Origin: Annona cherimola
Lineage: Eukaryota > Streptophyta > Magnoliopsida > Magnoliales > Annonaceae
DNA: 64,000 nt
Reading direction: 5' to 3'
Assembly (NCBI GenBank): GCA_030490835.1
Contig: CM059975.1
Coordinates: 34,070,133-34,134,132 of the forward strand
Both the position numbers and the translations under genes were made by a program. Below the pieces are notes generated by a model, which searched no databases, was not told where the DNA came from, and saw only the letters and a list, made by a program, of their open reading frames with translations. This document shows positions 12,147 to 25,723 of this stretch, piece by piece (positions within the stretch are counted from its first letter, which is position 1; every line of letters begins with the position of its first letter).

Positions 12147-15100
12147 AACACACACACAAAAACAACCACACACGCACACACGAAAAAAGGCATGGTCCGA
12201 CCCTTGCCCAAACCATGTGCATGCAGAAGCCTAATGCATCAGGCTGCCCTTTACATTTTTTTGATATGATTTATACACTAGATTTTCTATTATTACCTCT
12301 GAGTTCCAATAAATTTTTTTTCATCTTTCCATACAACTACCCTATTTATGATTTGACATCTTAATTACTGACCTACCCTACTTTCCAATTATTACCTCTA
12401 TATTACAATAATTTTCTCACATCTTTTCATACAACAAAATTATTTATTTTCTTTACTTTTAATCATTCCCTTATCATATCACATCACTTTCTAACTTCTT
12501 TTTTTTTTTTTTTCCCCTTTTTACTTCTTACCAAAAGGACCCTGCATGGTTGAAAAGAATAAATTTTATGACATGCATCCTCCAATCTGAGTGAAGGACC
12601 CACCAAATCAAGTGGCAGTCACACCAGCTACGAGGCATTGGGCCCTGCAGCAAAGTGTGTGGTTAACTGGTTGTATGGGATGCCATCATGTATGCAAGAA
12701 TATTACCAGCGATGAATTTGATCTTTGAGTTTTGGCTGCTTTCGTAAGCTGGGATTTAGCCTGAGTAGTTGCCGCATGGGAACTATCAATGTTGGACCCA
12801 ATATCATCTGCAAGGGTTATTGATGGGCATAGGTTACAAAGTATAAAAGGCCAATGTGAACGAGCAGCAAAATCACAAAATGATACAATAAACACTTGCA
12901 AGGGAACATACCAATCATATAGCCCTGGTCGTGAACCAACACTGCAAGATCCTTGAACATTTCATTCACCTCTCCAATCTGTTGATGGATCTCTTGAATA
13001 CCCTGTTCTCTTTCCTCAATTATTGCCTCATTGAAGACAATCTCATTATCCAGTAGTAACACTTCCTGCCTGCTAAGTGAATGAAGAAGCATTCAATTAA
13101 CAACACTTGTGGGGATGTTTTTCCTAGCTAAGCGAAGTCCTAAATATTATTTGGATCTGATTATGGTTTGAATCTGACTCAGAAGGCAATGCATTCAGAG
13201 TTAAAAATAAACTAAACCACTCCACAGTACATATCCAATCAAAAAGAATGGAAAGATTAGAATAGAGGCCTCCAAGCCCATATAACCCCCCAAAAGGACA
13301 GAAGACATATGGCAAGTGGAACAACATGTAACCCATATTTTTGGCGAGCATCTTATAGTCATGTTTCATGTGAATCATGTTGCTGAACTATTGACAAGCA
13401 ACACGAGAACAAACAAAAAATAATGTTTATCTAGACTATGGAATTTAGGCTCCGTTGTGTTTGGAGTGTGATATGGGGGACAAAAGTGCCATATTCTAAT
13501 TTCATGGTTGTTTGGGCGGCCACAATAGTGTGCATCTCCACTCACAATCATTGATTTTCACAATTGTGACTAAGCAGAATTTTGATGCTTTTGGCTATTG
13601 CAGTGTGCAATGGAAAGGAAAGTACAAAACTGTCCCGAATTGCTTAATACAATGGACACATGTACTTTCAAAGGGAGATGAGACATTAATGCAGCCCAAG
13701 GTGGCATGAAAAATGGGTAAATTAAAAAAACTAAAATAATCCATTTTGTAAACATGAAAATATTTGTTATTATTGATTAATTAATTTAAAACATATATTT
13801 AAATAATTTTAGTCATATAACTGTTAGGCTCGTTTAGATCTTCTTCACATAATTATCTTGAAAATATTCAATCTTGATATCATCACTCATGACAATATAT
13901 CATACATATTGTTTTTACAAATAAGGTCAAAAGCTAGATTATTTAATATATTGAATTAAATTAAATATTTAAGATTATCCTTCAATTTCCTTTTTAGAAC
14001 AAACAGGGTCTTAGCGGGATGCTACATTCCTCCAGGTCTAATGTGACACCTGATGGGTGCATCTGCAACCATGGTAGAGGGGGTGCAAAGGGATCAAATA
14101 TCAGGCAAGTAAGGGTACCCAAATTTTTTGTTTTTGTTTTTTTTGAATAACTTAGCTGTCCAAAAAGATGCAACAATAATTTTCAACAATTTGCTAAAAA
14201 AAAGGATAACTGCCTAAACCCCAAAAGGCATTTTGGCTCCAAAGCAAACATCCCAAGGGATTCTGGATGTAATTGAAACACAAGCTCTCTGACAAAATAA
14301 TGATAGCAGAGAATAACATATTCAAATGATCGAAAACGAAAAAGAATGATAGTCACTTGAATATAAATAAGAAGAACTGGTGAGAAGTCGACCATCATGA
14401 GTTGAAATGGAGAAATGATTTATACCTTTAAGAAAACAGATCAAGGTCTAGAATTTGAAGCATTCTGAGGCACAAACTAAATGTCAGACTAAGGTGCTGT
14501 TTAGGAATGTAGATTTTGGTGGGATTTTGGGATGAGATGGGAGAGAGAAAGGGAAAGGGAATATTTTGAAAATTGTGTAATTGATATGAAATAATAGGAA
14601 TAAAATTGGAATAAATACAGTAGTTGGAAGGAAAATGACTGGAATATGAGGGTAAAGTTGGAAAAATAGGATTGTTGGATAGTTAAATCATTTATCAGAT
14701 AATGTGTAGGAGAACAGAAAAAAGGAAAAAAAAAAAACATGATTTCCCATGGAAAAACAACCCCGTTGATTAACTTTAGGTGGATGGCTTTTACAAGTGA
14801 AGAAGGAAAAAAAAAAAGCCAACTATTTCAACAAACTAAATATGGAAAGTGATAATAACCAGTTGAAGGGCACGCCCTATTTATTTACTAAATTGTAACA
14901 AGAAGGGAAAAGAGGTACTGCAGAAAAACAAACCTTCTAGATTCAACAAGAAGGGCATGTTCTTCTGGAGCTTTGTCTGATTGGGTATCTACCCCATTCG
15001 CTGTGCGGCTGCATTAGAATAAGAGGGAAAAAAATATCTTTAGAGATATTGTAAAGTTGAAATTGAAGGGATGGTGCCAATTATATGGTGAGAGTAGATA

Positions 15101-18100
15101 TAAACTGGAGAAACTAATTGTTCATAAGAAGAATAATTACATAGATTAATGAGATATAAAATACATGAAAAATAAAAGCCACAATAGCAAATCACAAAAA
15201 CTAACTAGACATGATCTGCTGCATAAGAAGTTAAAACTGGACATAATCTACTAGGGGAAATACTTCTACGGTGCTGACAACACTAAAGATTTTGGTGTTG
15301 TCGCCCCATTTTGAGCCTACCTTCATGATTAAATTATATTACTTTTTTTTTATCAGTAAACCAAGTTTCATCAAATCCCATATTTTCATAGATTGCATTT
15401 GACAAAAGGTGTAAAATCAAAATAACAAAAATTTTGATTTATATATCTATTTCCCAGCTGTTAATTCAACATCTATACCATCAAAAACAGTCTTCCTATA
15501 TAGACAAAATATTCTATTAATTATTATAACATTCCAAGCTGTTAAGTGATTTTCATATTTTACATACAGCTCTGCTTCTACGTAACCGGGTTATGTAGAA
15601 ACAAAGTCATGTAATCCTTCAAAATCTAAGATTTTGATCTTTCATGGAAAATCTAATCCATTCATTGTATTTAACATCATTTGTTTATCCAGGGGATCAA
15701 GTTTCATCCCAATCAAGTATGTTTATGAGCCACATTTGTTAGAAAAAAAATAAAATAAAAAATATATATATATATATATTCATTTGTAAATTATGAAAAA
15801 TGCTAAAATATCAATTTTAAAGTAGTATTTTCGACATCTAAACCGTTCAAAATATCATTTCTGTGTGAATAAATGATTCTATAAAGTATTATTACATTCT
15901 AATACACGTGTAAATAGATCTAATCGTTTTTCATAATTTACACATGAATATATATATTTTTGAACAAATGTGGCCCATAAACATACTTAATTAAGATAAA
16001 ACTTGATCTCCTAGATAAAAAAAATGATGTTAAATACAATAAATGGATTGAATTTTCTATTAAGGATCAAAATCTTAGATTTTAAAGAGGTTAAATGAGT
16101 TCGCTTCTACATGACCTGGTTACATAGAAGTGGGATGGTTTTACATATGATTATAAATACTTTAAGCAGGCATGCCTCACCCAAAACTTTGATAGAAATG
16201 ATTTTTGGTGTCATGATAAAACAAATGATTTGAAACAAATTAAGTGAATTGTATTTTGATTTAATAATAAAAAATGGTTCAAAATAGGGGCAGCAACACT
16301 GAGATCTGCAGCGATATCAGTGACAGTCCAGTGTTCCCATCTATGATAATATTCTTTTGTCATCATCTGACCATCAATAAACTACTCTAAGAAGAGGGAA
16401 TCAGATAAATTAGGAAAAACAAAGGAATATAGTGGTTAAATATCTAAGAAGTTCTCTTGACAAGATGGATGATTATCAAGAATTAACAGAAAAAATCACA
16501 GGTAAGAGTTCTCACACACACGATGTTGGATGCAGAGCAGCTAAAAATCTGGGGAAAATTACGGTAGCTTCTAAAATGTCGAAAAACTGATATGTGGAAG
16601 AACTATCTGGACAGGACATCTTCAAAATGGTTGTGAGGAGGGGGAAAAAAAAAAAACAGATGTATTGAGAAATCTATTCTTGGGATTGAAGACATCTTCA
16701 TACCATGTGCACACAAATGGACATGGTTGTGACGAGAAGAAGAAGAAGAAAAAACAGATGTATTGAGAAATCTGTTCTTGGGATTGAAGGCATCTTCATA
16801 CCATGTGCACACAAATGAAGCCATAGAAATGGAAATAGCCAATGAGATATGCCATGATAAGTCAAGAAGAGGTCCCATGATATTCTTTTACGCTCCATCC
16901 TGTGTTCATGATGTTCCTGCTCCAAAACTACTATATATCCACAGACAGGGTGCCGCATGTTCAAATCAATGAGGAAATCTGAGCAAGAGTAGGCCCAGAA
17001 CCCACTGTTTCTCTTTTAAAAAAGAATTTTACCTATTTTTTGTGTTTTTATATAATTCATTTCAATAGAGGCCTGCTTTATGCTCACATAAACAAGGCAA
17101 TATGCATTTCCTATATGAAATGAATTTATGGCAGGCCTGCAACAAATCATTTTCATCACAGTTAACATGAAAATACCTTGCAGTATTTTCTTTATAATTG
17201 GTTAAATAAAACCAGAAAATATATCACATTCTACATGCACATTTCTCAAATTATTAGACTTCATGCTGAACAAGCAGATAGATTTCATAGAGACATGGCA
17301 TACACAAACTCAACAAAAATTTCCTAGAAGTAAATGTTAATGCTTCATCCTACCCAACTTTACCTTGCAGGAACAAATGGGGAATATGCTGTTTCTCTCT
17401 CAGCTGCAAGTCGCTGAGCCTTTTGAAATTCTTTTAGAACTGCTTGGAAATCTTTTGCAAGCTTAGCATCAGCAATCTTTTTGTTAGTCTGCATTTACAT
17501 TGGAATCAACCATAAGCCTAACAACCATAAGATTATATATATATTTTTTTGGATTCAACGACAATGAGATATTTGGATTTTGATCCATGCTCAAAATTAA
17601 TGATAAGTAATAGAAAAAAAATGCATTCATTGTAGAAAATTGACTTCAAGAAAACACTAGTTATGACCGATTAAGATGAGATGCTCACTATACAGCAGAT
17701 GTATGTGCTTACAGAGCAAGAATGCACGTGCATACAATTATGTAGAGATTCATAGAAGCTTCAGAAAATTATTGGCCACAGTACGAAACTCTGATAATCA
17801 ATGACAGAACCCATTAAGAGAATAAGAGCACTAAAATGAAAGGTAATGATCCAATACATACATATGCACCGAGCCTCAATACATATAAGTGTTTTGAGCC
17901 TTTATTTTTTCATTATTATGTAAGATCATATGTGTGATATTCCACATCGGTTAGGAAGAGGGAGGGAGCCTGGGCTATAAGTGGAGGCCGCTGGAGTTAC
18001 ACTGTCGAGGCGCCTTTTGGGGAAGGACGGGATGCTCGTGAACCCAGAAAGGCAAAACCGTGCGGGCCAAGGCCCAAAGCGGACAATACCTGCAACAGTA

Positions 18101-20759
18101 AGGGCCAGGGCGTTACATAATTGTATCAGAGCCGACTCCCGATGTCCTGCTGGTGTGTCCAGCGAGGGCGCTGGAGCTCCGAGGGGGGGGGTGAATGTGA
18201 TATCCCACATCGGTTAGGAAGAGGGAGGGAGCCTGGGCTATAAGTGGAGGCCGCTGGAGTTACACTGTCGAGGCGCCTTTTGGGGAAGGACGGGATGCTC
18301 GTGAACCCAGAAGGGCAAAACCGTGCGGGCCAAGGCCCGAAGCGGACAATACCTTACTGTTAGGCCTGGGGCGTTACAAATGGTATCAGAGCCGACTCCC
18401 GACCTCCGGCCGATGTGTCCAGTGGGGACGCTGGAGCCCCAAGGGGGGGTGAATGTGATATCCCACATCGGTTAGGATGAGGGGGGGAGCCTGAGTTATA
18501 AGTGAAGGCCGCCAGGTACTTCAGTGAGGCGCCTTTTGGGGAAGGACGAGATGCACGTGAACCCAAAGGGGCAAAACCGTGCGGGTCGAGGCCCAAAGCG
18601 GACAATACCTTACTGTTAGGCCTAGGGCGTTACAATATGTAATCTTTATATATACTAAAATTTACTATTTTTAGATTTTTGTATATATTTTTGTCATCAT
18701 TTCAAAAGTCAAAGAGTGTTCACCCTTAAATCTCAAAGTTTTCTTACTCTTGAAAGACTATGCAATCAGAAGGAATTTCTTGATGCTATTCAAGCCTATG
18801 GAAGCAGCATGGGGCTTCTTGTTATCGACCGATCTTTCCATCAAAAGTCCAAAGAAAAGCTCTACCTACTTTGCCAACCCAATGTTCTCCAAAAAGTTGA
18901 GCAAAAAAGGAAAATTCAAAGCTCATCATGGGAAAAAGCACTACAGGTAGTCCAAAAAGAAGAAGAACAAAGGCGAAACTGCAAAAAGATGCTCTATCTC
19001 TTTATAGAGTGAAAACTATTGACTTTTGAAATTATGAAAAATATTTTAAAAAAAACTAAAAAAATGGTAAATTTGGGGACATAAAATGGGAGTGAAAAGT
19101 GTTCATTCTTAAAATTATAAAAAATATACACAAAAATATCCAAAATGATAAATTTAGTTTGTGGGATCAGATAAAAATGAAAAGAAAAAAATATAAAAGA
19201 GGCTGGAATTACCAATATGTATTGAGGCTCAATACACACACATGACCCTAAAATGAATAGGATGGACTTCATGATGAAACAGATGATTTATGCTCATTCA
19301 GAACCATGCTAAAAGACATAGTGGTATGAAATGAAGACAGACAGAATAAGGGCAGAACAGGGGCTCCTTCCACCATGAGATTCCAATGAAGGATAGGAAG
19401 AGATGGTGACTCACACTGACTTCAGAATGGTGATCCACTTCAGTAGCTTGTTTCAGTTTTGCTGAAGTGTCTTTCACCAACTGTCCTATATGTAGCCTTG
19501 CCTTGTGCCTGACAGGAAGAAGAAAAGGGCTCACTAAATGGAAGGATCTGCAAATAAAATGATAGGCATAATGACTGCTTTTCATCAAAATCAGGGTCAC
19601 CTAAGAGTCCCATATTGTGGATATCAATCGTGGACACAAGACCTTGATTTCTACTGAGCGAAAATTTCATGCTCACAGTAAGCAAATTTCTTTATGTACA
19701 GTTTATTTTCCAACTCTTATATTCAATATTTAACATGAAAAATTTTAAATTTATTCTGTTTAGAAATAAGTGAACCAAGTGGTTGAACGATTGACTTCCA
19801 GTGTTGCTTAACTTCAATGTTCACATTGCCTCATCATGCATGATTTTAGAATAAGATGTTATGAAATTCGCCTAAGGGTCTTGTCCTGTGGGCATTAAAA
19901 ATGGGTTTACCACTTCATCTAATTTTATATTGCATGGATTATGTTCTAAAGATCTAATTTCTATAGCATGAAAATTTCAGATTAACAGTGTGCGAATTTC
20001 TTATATACTAACAGTCTTTATCCTCCAACTAATATATTCAATATTCAACAAGAGAATTTTGAAATTTATTCTCAGTAGGAAGAGGATGTTTAATTATTGA
20101 CTTGAATTGTTTCTTCAATTCAATATTCATATTGCCTAATCGAGCATGGTTTGAGAGTCAAACATTATAAACACAAAATACATATTAAAAAAAAATGATA
20201 GAAACTGCCTACAAATGGACATCACCACTAACCTAAAAGTCTCATTCATTTCTTACAAAGTAGAAGTCCGCATCGTTTCAAGCAAAATATGGGAACGAAA
20301 GAATCCCCCTGAGCTTATAGTTTTAACCATGAACAGCGGGTAACGATTTAAGGATTTCCACTAAGGTAGGCTTGTGACCCACTTTCCAAAGTATTGTATG
20401 AAATTTGAGGGAGGCTTCAATTTGAAGGACTATTGACCTTTTTCGGACCAAGGCTATAATTCCGTTCTCCCAATTTAAAATTTAAATGAAAACAATTCTC
20501 TATGCAGACTGAGGCACCGAAATGAACACAGATAATCAAAATTCAAGAGATGAAGAAGCGGCAATACTCACAGTTTCTCCCGCAGCTCTGGTGTGTCCTT
20601 GGGCGTCCCAAGGGTGTTGACGAGCCGCTGAAACGTCGAGACGGCCGTGTTGATCTGGAAGACGCCGGAAGCAACGGCCTGTGTCGAATCTTGCTTTCCA
20701 TTTGCGAATTCTCGCCGAGAGGGCAGCGGGCGACCCGATTCGAGGTCTGCGAAGCTCAT
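11721..20759 (-). CDS. SYP22: Vacuolar/prevacuolar Qa-SNARE syntaxin, SYP22 (VAM3) type
   Basis: Seven exons join without a break: 20759-20572, 19508-19415, 17488-17364, 15008-14934, 13069-12912, 12807-12707 and 11786-11721. All junctions are GT-AG and in phase. The product is 268 aa, the length I recall for Arabidopsis SYP22. It starts [10 protein letters not shown] and contains [17 protein letters not shown], a family hallmark. Residues 20-160 form the Habc region. The SNARE helix (about 172-240) has its central-layer glutamine in HDQG (Q209), and residues 248-268 are a C-terminal membrane anchor. The family acts as the Qa-SNARE for fusion at the prevacuolar compartment and vacuole, with Qb (VTI), Qc (SYP5) and R-SNARE partners. 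The ATG at 20759 fits the conserved N terminus; another frame that opens at 20790 is not conserved. Introns are large and carry several transposons, yet no coding damage is seen. SYP21 or SYP23 are alternative paralogue names. Confidence 0.97.
12115..12180. repeat. Poly-C tract plus CA microsatellite in intron 6 of SYP22
   Basis: About 30 consecutive C (12115-12144) are followed by imperfect CA repeats. On the transcribed (minus) strand this reads as GT repeats followed by a long G run. The polyglycine frames around it are low-complexity artefacts. Confidence 0.9.
13827..14010. mobile_element. Tourist-like (PIF/Harbinger) MITE in SYP22 intron 4
   Basis: The ends GGCTCGTTTAGATC and GAACAAACAGGGTC are imperfect inverted repeats flanked by TTA on both sides (13824-13826 and 14011-14013). 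This is the standard Tourist target duplication. The element is 184 bp, AT-rich and without a reading frame. Confidence 0.65.
14492..14766. mobile_element. MITE in SYP22 intron 4, related to the one at 49356-49611
   Basis: It begins AGGTGCTGTTTAGGAATG and ends CCATGGAAAAACAACCCC. The body aligns with the reverse complement of 49356-49611, sharing TTTTGAAAATTGT and GATATGAAATAATA-type blocks. No clear target duplication remains. Confidence 0.5.
15270..16330. mobile_element. Foldback MITE in SYP22 intron 3
   Basis: A long imperfect inverted repeat pairs about 15290-15760 with about 15960-16310. Landmarks are GTGTTGTCGCCCCATTTTGA against its inverted counterpart near 16300, and the CTTCTACGTAACCGG / CCTGGTTACATAGAAG pair nearer the centre. 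The core resembles the dispersed MITE family seen at 22965, 30040, 55435 and 57480. Confidence 0.6.
16628..16815. repeat. 98-bp tandem duplication in SYP22 intron 3
   Basis: CAGATGTATTGAGAAATCT occurs at 16657 and 16755, and the surrounding roughly 98 bp is duplicated head to tail with a few differences. The purine spacer differs between the copies. The overlapping open frames on both strands are by-products. Confidence 0.85.
17871..19230. mobile_element. Intron 2 insertion with short inverted ends, host of the TRIM array
   Basis: The ends GAGCCTCAATACATA (17871) and TATGTATTGAGGCTC (ends 19230) are inverted repeats, followed inward by diverged similarity. The TRIM array at 17933-18634 is nested near its left end. 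The right part has a plus-strand frame (about 18716-19012) containing [18 protein letters not shown] do not recognise it and there is no evidence that it is expressed. Confidence 0.5.
17933..18634 (+). mobile_element. TRIM retroelement with three LTRs and two internal segments
   Basis: Three near-identical LTRs (17933-18117, 18196-18378, 18454-18634; about 181-185 bp) start TGTGATAT(T/C)CCACATCGG and end GGGCGTTACA. After each of the first two comes a GTATCAGAGCCGACTCCCG-type primer-binding site for initiator tRNA-Met. A G-rich polypurine tract ending GGGGGTGAA then precedes the next LTR. The whole array is flanked by a perfect 5-bp duplication ATATG (17928-17932 and 18635-18639). It codes for nothing and lies in intron 2 of SYP22. 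Confidence 0.92.
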
Positions 20760-22960
20760 CCCACTCCCGAATTCTCCGACGACCGATCACAGGAAGTGCA
20801 CACGAGGGAGAATTTCTAGCGCAATCCGACGATGTTCTTCGGATATGAAGATCAGAATTTCAGGTAAAAAGGGCAAAATTTAGGGTTTTTGAAGGAATCT
20901 AGACGAAGAAGAAGAGGAGGAGGAGGAAGAAATGAACACGGAAAGGCAAGAGCGAAGAATTCGAGAGGAAGGGAAGGTTCGTAGGATTTTGTCTAATAAA
21001 GCTGGGAATTCTTTGCAATATTAAAAACATAACGTAGAAGAGGGTGCTCCGAAATTTTATGCACGTCTTCTCCCAATGCACCATTAAGAAGAGTTCCAAA
21101 AGACGATCTGTTCCATTGATTAAAATCAAAAGCGACAAAATATATTTCATCTCATAATTAAATCATATCGAAATTTATATGATTGCATTACCGGAAAAAA
21201 TTGGTGAATTTCTGGCCCACCTAACATTCGAGTCGCTCCATTTTGGGTGATTATTGTATGGACCGTCTTATTTATGGCGGGGATTTCATGTAATCGTGGA
21301 TATAGAAGGGAATTAGTGGGAGACAGGCCGTACTCTGTAGAGATTTAGAAAGGGGGCGGTCTGACTCTTACCAAAGAGCAAAGGTTGTTTATAATTTTAT
21401 ATTGTTTTGGGTTGTATCAGTCGCAGGGGTGTGCTGTGGACGGCAAGTCCCGCAAACGGCGACGGCGACACGTCGTTTTGTTTTGTAATAAAGCATTAGT
21501 TATTTTGGTTGTCTGGCATCACACGACGATGCGGATGAACTGGAGAGCGCTTGAATTTCGGTCCCACTTGGAAGGAAAAAAGGGGATTAAAAGGTTTATT
21601 AATTCATGTGCTTGACTGTATATTTTAACGATAAAATTCCCTTGCAATTTTTAATTTCAAGCAGGAGAAATGCTGAATGATTAAATGACTCAATTCATTC
21701 ATTTTTTGTAAAAAAAAAAATCATTTGTTTTGTCATGATCGATTTTTTAATCAAAGCTTTGGGCTGTTTTAAATAGATTTATAATTATATGTAAAATAGA
21801 TACATATTCTAGATTCATTCGTATATGCTTGGGAAGGTTATAAAAATGTATTTAATCATTAATCTACAAAAGAAAAATATTATAAATACTTGTGTAGCTA
21901 ACAACTTTGAAATAGGGTGTTTCTTCATGAAAAGAATGGAGGGGAAAGGAACAGGGTGCAATAGTCCATACCCAATTACCTTTTTTGCTATTTTACTTTT
22001 ACATTTTAATCATTTTTCTTATCTTTTCTAATCATTTTCTCATATATTCTTTTATAACTACTCTATTTATTTTTTCTTTGTTTCACTTTACACCTAGCAT
22101 ATCCATTCCATTTGCATTTCTTTTCCCATCATTCTCCTATAAAAGAACAAATATGTAAATCAAGTTATTTTATTGCGTCACCACTTAGTTGTCTTAGTTA
22201 TTAGCGTGACTGTGTGTAGAGTAGTGTAAGTAGAAAGTCATGATAAGTCATAATTCCGTCACGTGCCTATACTTGAATAGTTGTTTTGCCTTATACTCTG
22301 GACTTTTCTACTTAGTTAGTTTAGCTTACTAATGCATCCCATTTATATGTTTTTAAGCTAAAAATAGAGTTAGTGTGCAGATGCGAGACTTTTCCACCAT
22401 CATGGGAGATGTGTAACAAGTGTGAGGATTGAGTGATGGATTACTCTCATGTTTCTTTTCTATAATGCTATTCTATAGTTTGATCTTGTTTTTTCATGGC
22501 TTATTCATTCTTCATTGAAGAATTTTGAAAAAAAATTTAATTAGAAAATTTCTATACTAATAAAAATTATTATCATACCAAGATCCTCTATGATTAAGAA
22601 GAATAGATGAGATGCAGAAGCTTACCCAAATTCATAGGAACAAATTCGATTCTTAATCTTTCAAATTAATGTTTAGAGATTTTTTCGAGAAGGAAGCTCT
22701 CTTTTTTTTTTTAATGATGAGGTGTCAAAAAAGAAACCTTATGCATAACTTAGGGATTACGACTATTTATATAAGCAGTTATTTTTTTATTTCTATTTCA
22801 ACTCATGATAAAATTAGAAATTGGACATCGGGATTTTTATACATAAAATCTCATACTCTATTAGATAATTAAGCCCATTCAATTTCAATCCTTAGAAGAT
22901 CACTTTTTAATTTGGGCTAAATTTTATGAAAGCGTATAATATATAATGAGATATCATCTA
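20760..22960. other. Upstream region of SYP22 and gene-free intergenic DNA
   Basis: The part next to 20760 must hold the 5' UTR and promoter of the minus-strand syntaxin gene. It is relatively GC-rich and purine-rich on the plus strand up to about 21000. I could not pick a TATA box with confidence. From about 21300 on I see only AT-rich DNA and no recognisable protein. Confidence 0.4.
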
Positions 22961-22964
22961 GTGA

Positions 22965-23318
22965 AGACGGATTGCACCATAACTATGGTCCACTCTGCCT
23001 TAAAATGAGCCTTACATGTATTAAAATATAATAATACTTTATATAATCATTTATCTATATACAAACATACTTTTGACGATTTAGATATTCAAAATTCAAC
23101 TTTAAAATTGATATTTATACTAAACTATTTTATTTCCTTGATTTTAAACTATTTTAAAATGAGACCCATACACATGTTTGGTTTAAATGAAAATTACTAT
23201 GGTATTAAGGTAAATAATCTAAATACAATGGATGAGATAGATGTTGATTTCATGATCAAATGGGGCCTATTGCAGTTGATTTCACCGTAATTATTCATAA
23301 TCACGGTGCAGTCCGTCT
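22965..23318. mobile_element. MITE with inverted ends AGACGGATTGCACC
   Basis: The left end AGACGGATTGCACC pairs with the right end GGTGCAGTCCGTCT. The interior carries the GATTTAGATATTCAAAATTC and CTAAACTATTTTATTTC blocks shared with repeats at about 15.8, 30.2, 55.6 and 57.6 kb. It is about 354 bp and non-coding. Confidence 0.65.
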
Positions 23319-23789
23319 GTACTTGATCAAAATCCATATATAATTATTTATATATGTTCAAAATACAACAATCTCCAACTTGGACTACATATATTAATTA
23401 TATATAACCTTATGAACTCAAAATTTTTTACTATCATGACCATAATCATCTATATATAATCTTATCCATTAGTTTTACCAATATAGGTTCAAGGTGATCT
23501 TTATTACCTTTATTGTAACTAAACTCATCCATGATTAGGTATATTAATGCAACCAAATAACATAGATCAAATGTGAATATGTAGCATGAAAATTGCATGC
23601 AATATTATCTAACATGCCTATTTTTAATTAGCCTAACTTTATTCTTTATGAGGACATATTGTAACTATAACTATAAACGAAATACTTTATTTCTGCAGAA
23701 AATATTTATAACTATAAAATATGTCTCAACTAGAAAATCATATAAATATAAACTTTTACTAATTTAGCATATCATCAAATGATACAATA

Positions 23790-24560
23790 CTTAAAAGAAC
23801 AATATATCCACAAAAGACCATGGGTGGTGATCATTTAGTAAGCAGATCTGCAATCATAAAGTCTATGCTAATATGCTTTATAGACACTTGACCATTCTGA
23901 AGTCTTTTTTTTAACAATCATGAACTTAGTAATTATATACTTTGACTTCATTGAGTTTCTATTATTGTTCAAATATAAGACTAGTGACTTATTGATATAA
24001 AATAACTTAAGAGGTCTTTTAATACTATCTATAATTTGCAACCCTTTGATAACATTTGCACTTATATTCCATGTTCAGATGTCTCATAATATGCTACGAA
24101 TTTAGTTGCTATGGTGGAAGGAGCCATATGTATCTGTTTAGCATTCTTCCAAAAGATGGCTCCTTTAATAAGTAGATAAATAAAGCTTGAAATGAATATA
24201 AGATCTTGTCATCGAACAAGGTTGAAATTTGAATACCTAATGATCTCTAAATTATCAAATCTCCTTGATATAATTGTGTAATATTTTTTATTTTTTGAAG
24301 ATGCCTCAAAACTTGTTTGGCTACTTTATAATGGTCCATTCTCTAATGGATCAAATATCTGTATAATATCTCAAAAATGTATGTAATATCCAAATATGGA
24401 TAAGTATACATTAGACTTCCTACTACTAAATTATAAAAAATCTTTTGCATTTTTTTAGATTTAAAATCATTATTGGGATATTAATTGAGACTGAACTTAC
24501 CTCCCTTAGCAATTATTAAGATATCCATAAGTTGAAAATTTTAAAATTTGTTGCATTTTT
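23790..24560 (-). mobile_element. Ty1/copia polymerase relic (reverse transcriptase end and RNase H)
   Basis: Read on the minus strand with stops and frameshifts, this gives the copia order. Near 24430 there is GSLMYTYPYLDITYIFEILY, then MDHYKVAKQVLRHLQKIKN, a WKNAKQIHMAPSTIATKFVA match to the RNase H entry, and IKRPLKLFYINKSLVLY followed by NNNRNSMKSKYI. Tryptophans and catalytic residues are eroded, so it is a dead fragment. No LTRs were located around it. Confidence 0.8.
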
Positions 24561-24654
24561 GTGCTGGTAATGTTGAAAAATCCAAGAGTTGGAAAATGAG
24601 GATGATGCTGAGTGATGTTCGTTAAATTGTTTATTTACATATGTATTTGTTAAG

Positions 24655-25025
24655 GAGGGATATTTCAATGCATCTTGATGTATACGAATTTTAATTCATA
24701 AGGGTGAAAAATCCATTTTTAAATTTGTTTTTATAAAATTGTTAATCTAGGTGTATTTAACTTATATATATTAAGTTTTTACCATTTTTGGAGATGTGTA
24801 TGTATATTTTTATTTTTAAAAATAGGGGTACTTTAGTAATTTAAAAATGACTAAAACACACTATATATACATATTTATAAATGGTAAAACTTGATTTTAT
24901 AGACTAGATTAATGGTTTTATAAAAATATTTTCAAAAAAATTGAAAAAATGGATTTTGTACCCTGACGCATTGAAAAGATTTTCAAAAAAATTTCAATCT
25001 ACCAGAATGCATTGGAACATTCCTC
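24655..25025. mobile_element. Foldback MITE
   Basis: The left arm GAGGGATATTTCAATGCA pairs with the right arm TGCATTGGAACATTCCTC and the inverted similarity continues inward. The flanks TTTGTTAAG and TTTATTAAT agree at 7 of 9 positions, which would suit a Mutator-type 9-bp duplication. Confidence 0.6.
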
Positions 25026-25723
25026 TTTATTAATCAATTAATCCTTATGTTCTTGACTATTTGAGGAAACCTATATGGATGGAAGCAATTTTCCTCTAGT
25101 TATCATAGAACAAGTCTTTTTAATTTGTCCAGGAGAAATCCTAGTACACACGAGAAAGAAAATGATAGAGACATTTGTTTTACAAAAAATTAACCTTAGC
25201 TTACCTATTTTGAAACACCTGTTATAGCCCCTTTGAAATCTTGTAAGCCTTATCGTCTTCATGAAAACCCATGTTAACATGAAAACCAATTAATCAAAAA
25301 ATTCAATCTTTTACTCATTTGAGAAATTCATTATAAAAGAGGAGAATACTTAGAAATTTACATGTTCTATAAAAATTAAATTTTGGATGTAGGATTTTTC
25401 GAGATTATGCTTAAGTTTGAGACGATTCTTTGATATGCTTATTGAGCTATAATTTTGTAAATTACCTTTAGTTTCCCACTTTGAGTCTTATCTTTATTTT
25501 TTTCTTGATCTTGACATTCTTTACTTGGAATAACCATATTTGAATATATCTTTCGAGATGAAAAGTTAAAAGGGAATATGAGACATTTGTGTATTTGAGC
25601 TTAATTTTATAATTATTGAAAAGATTTTCTTTAAATATTCTAAAATATGGTGAGGAAAATGAAGCTGGACTTGCTAAAAATAGCAAAGAGCAAACTAAGG
25701 TACTAGCAGGCTTTGATGTAAAA

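Noticed and set aside
17926..18605. Open frames of 76-94 codons on both strands in the SYP22 intron
   Set aside because: They are readings of the TRIM LTRs, which are non-coding.
17933..18634. Regularly spaced direct repeats as a CRISPR-like array
   Set aside because: The repeats are about 183 bp with LTR ends, primer-binding sites and a 5-bp duplication in a plant gene intron.
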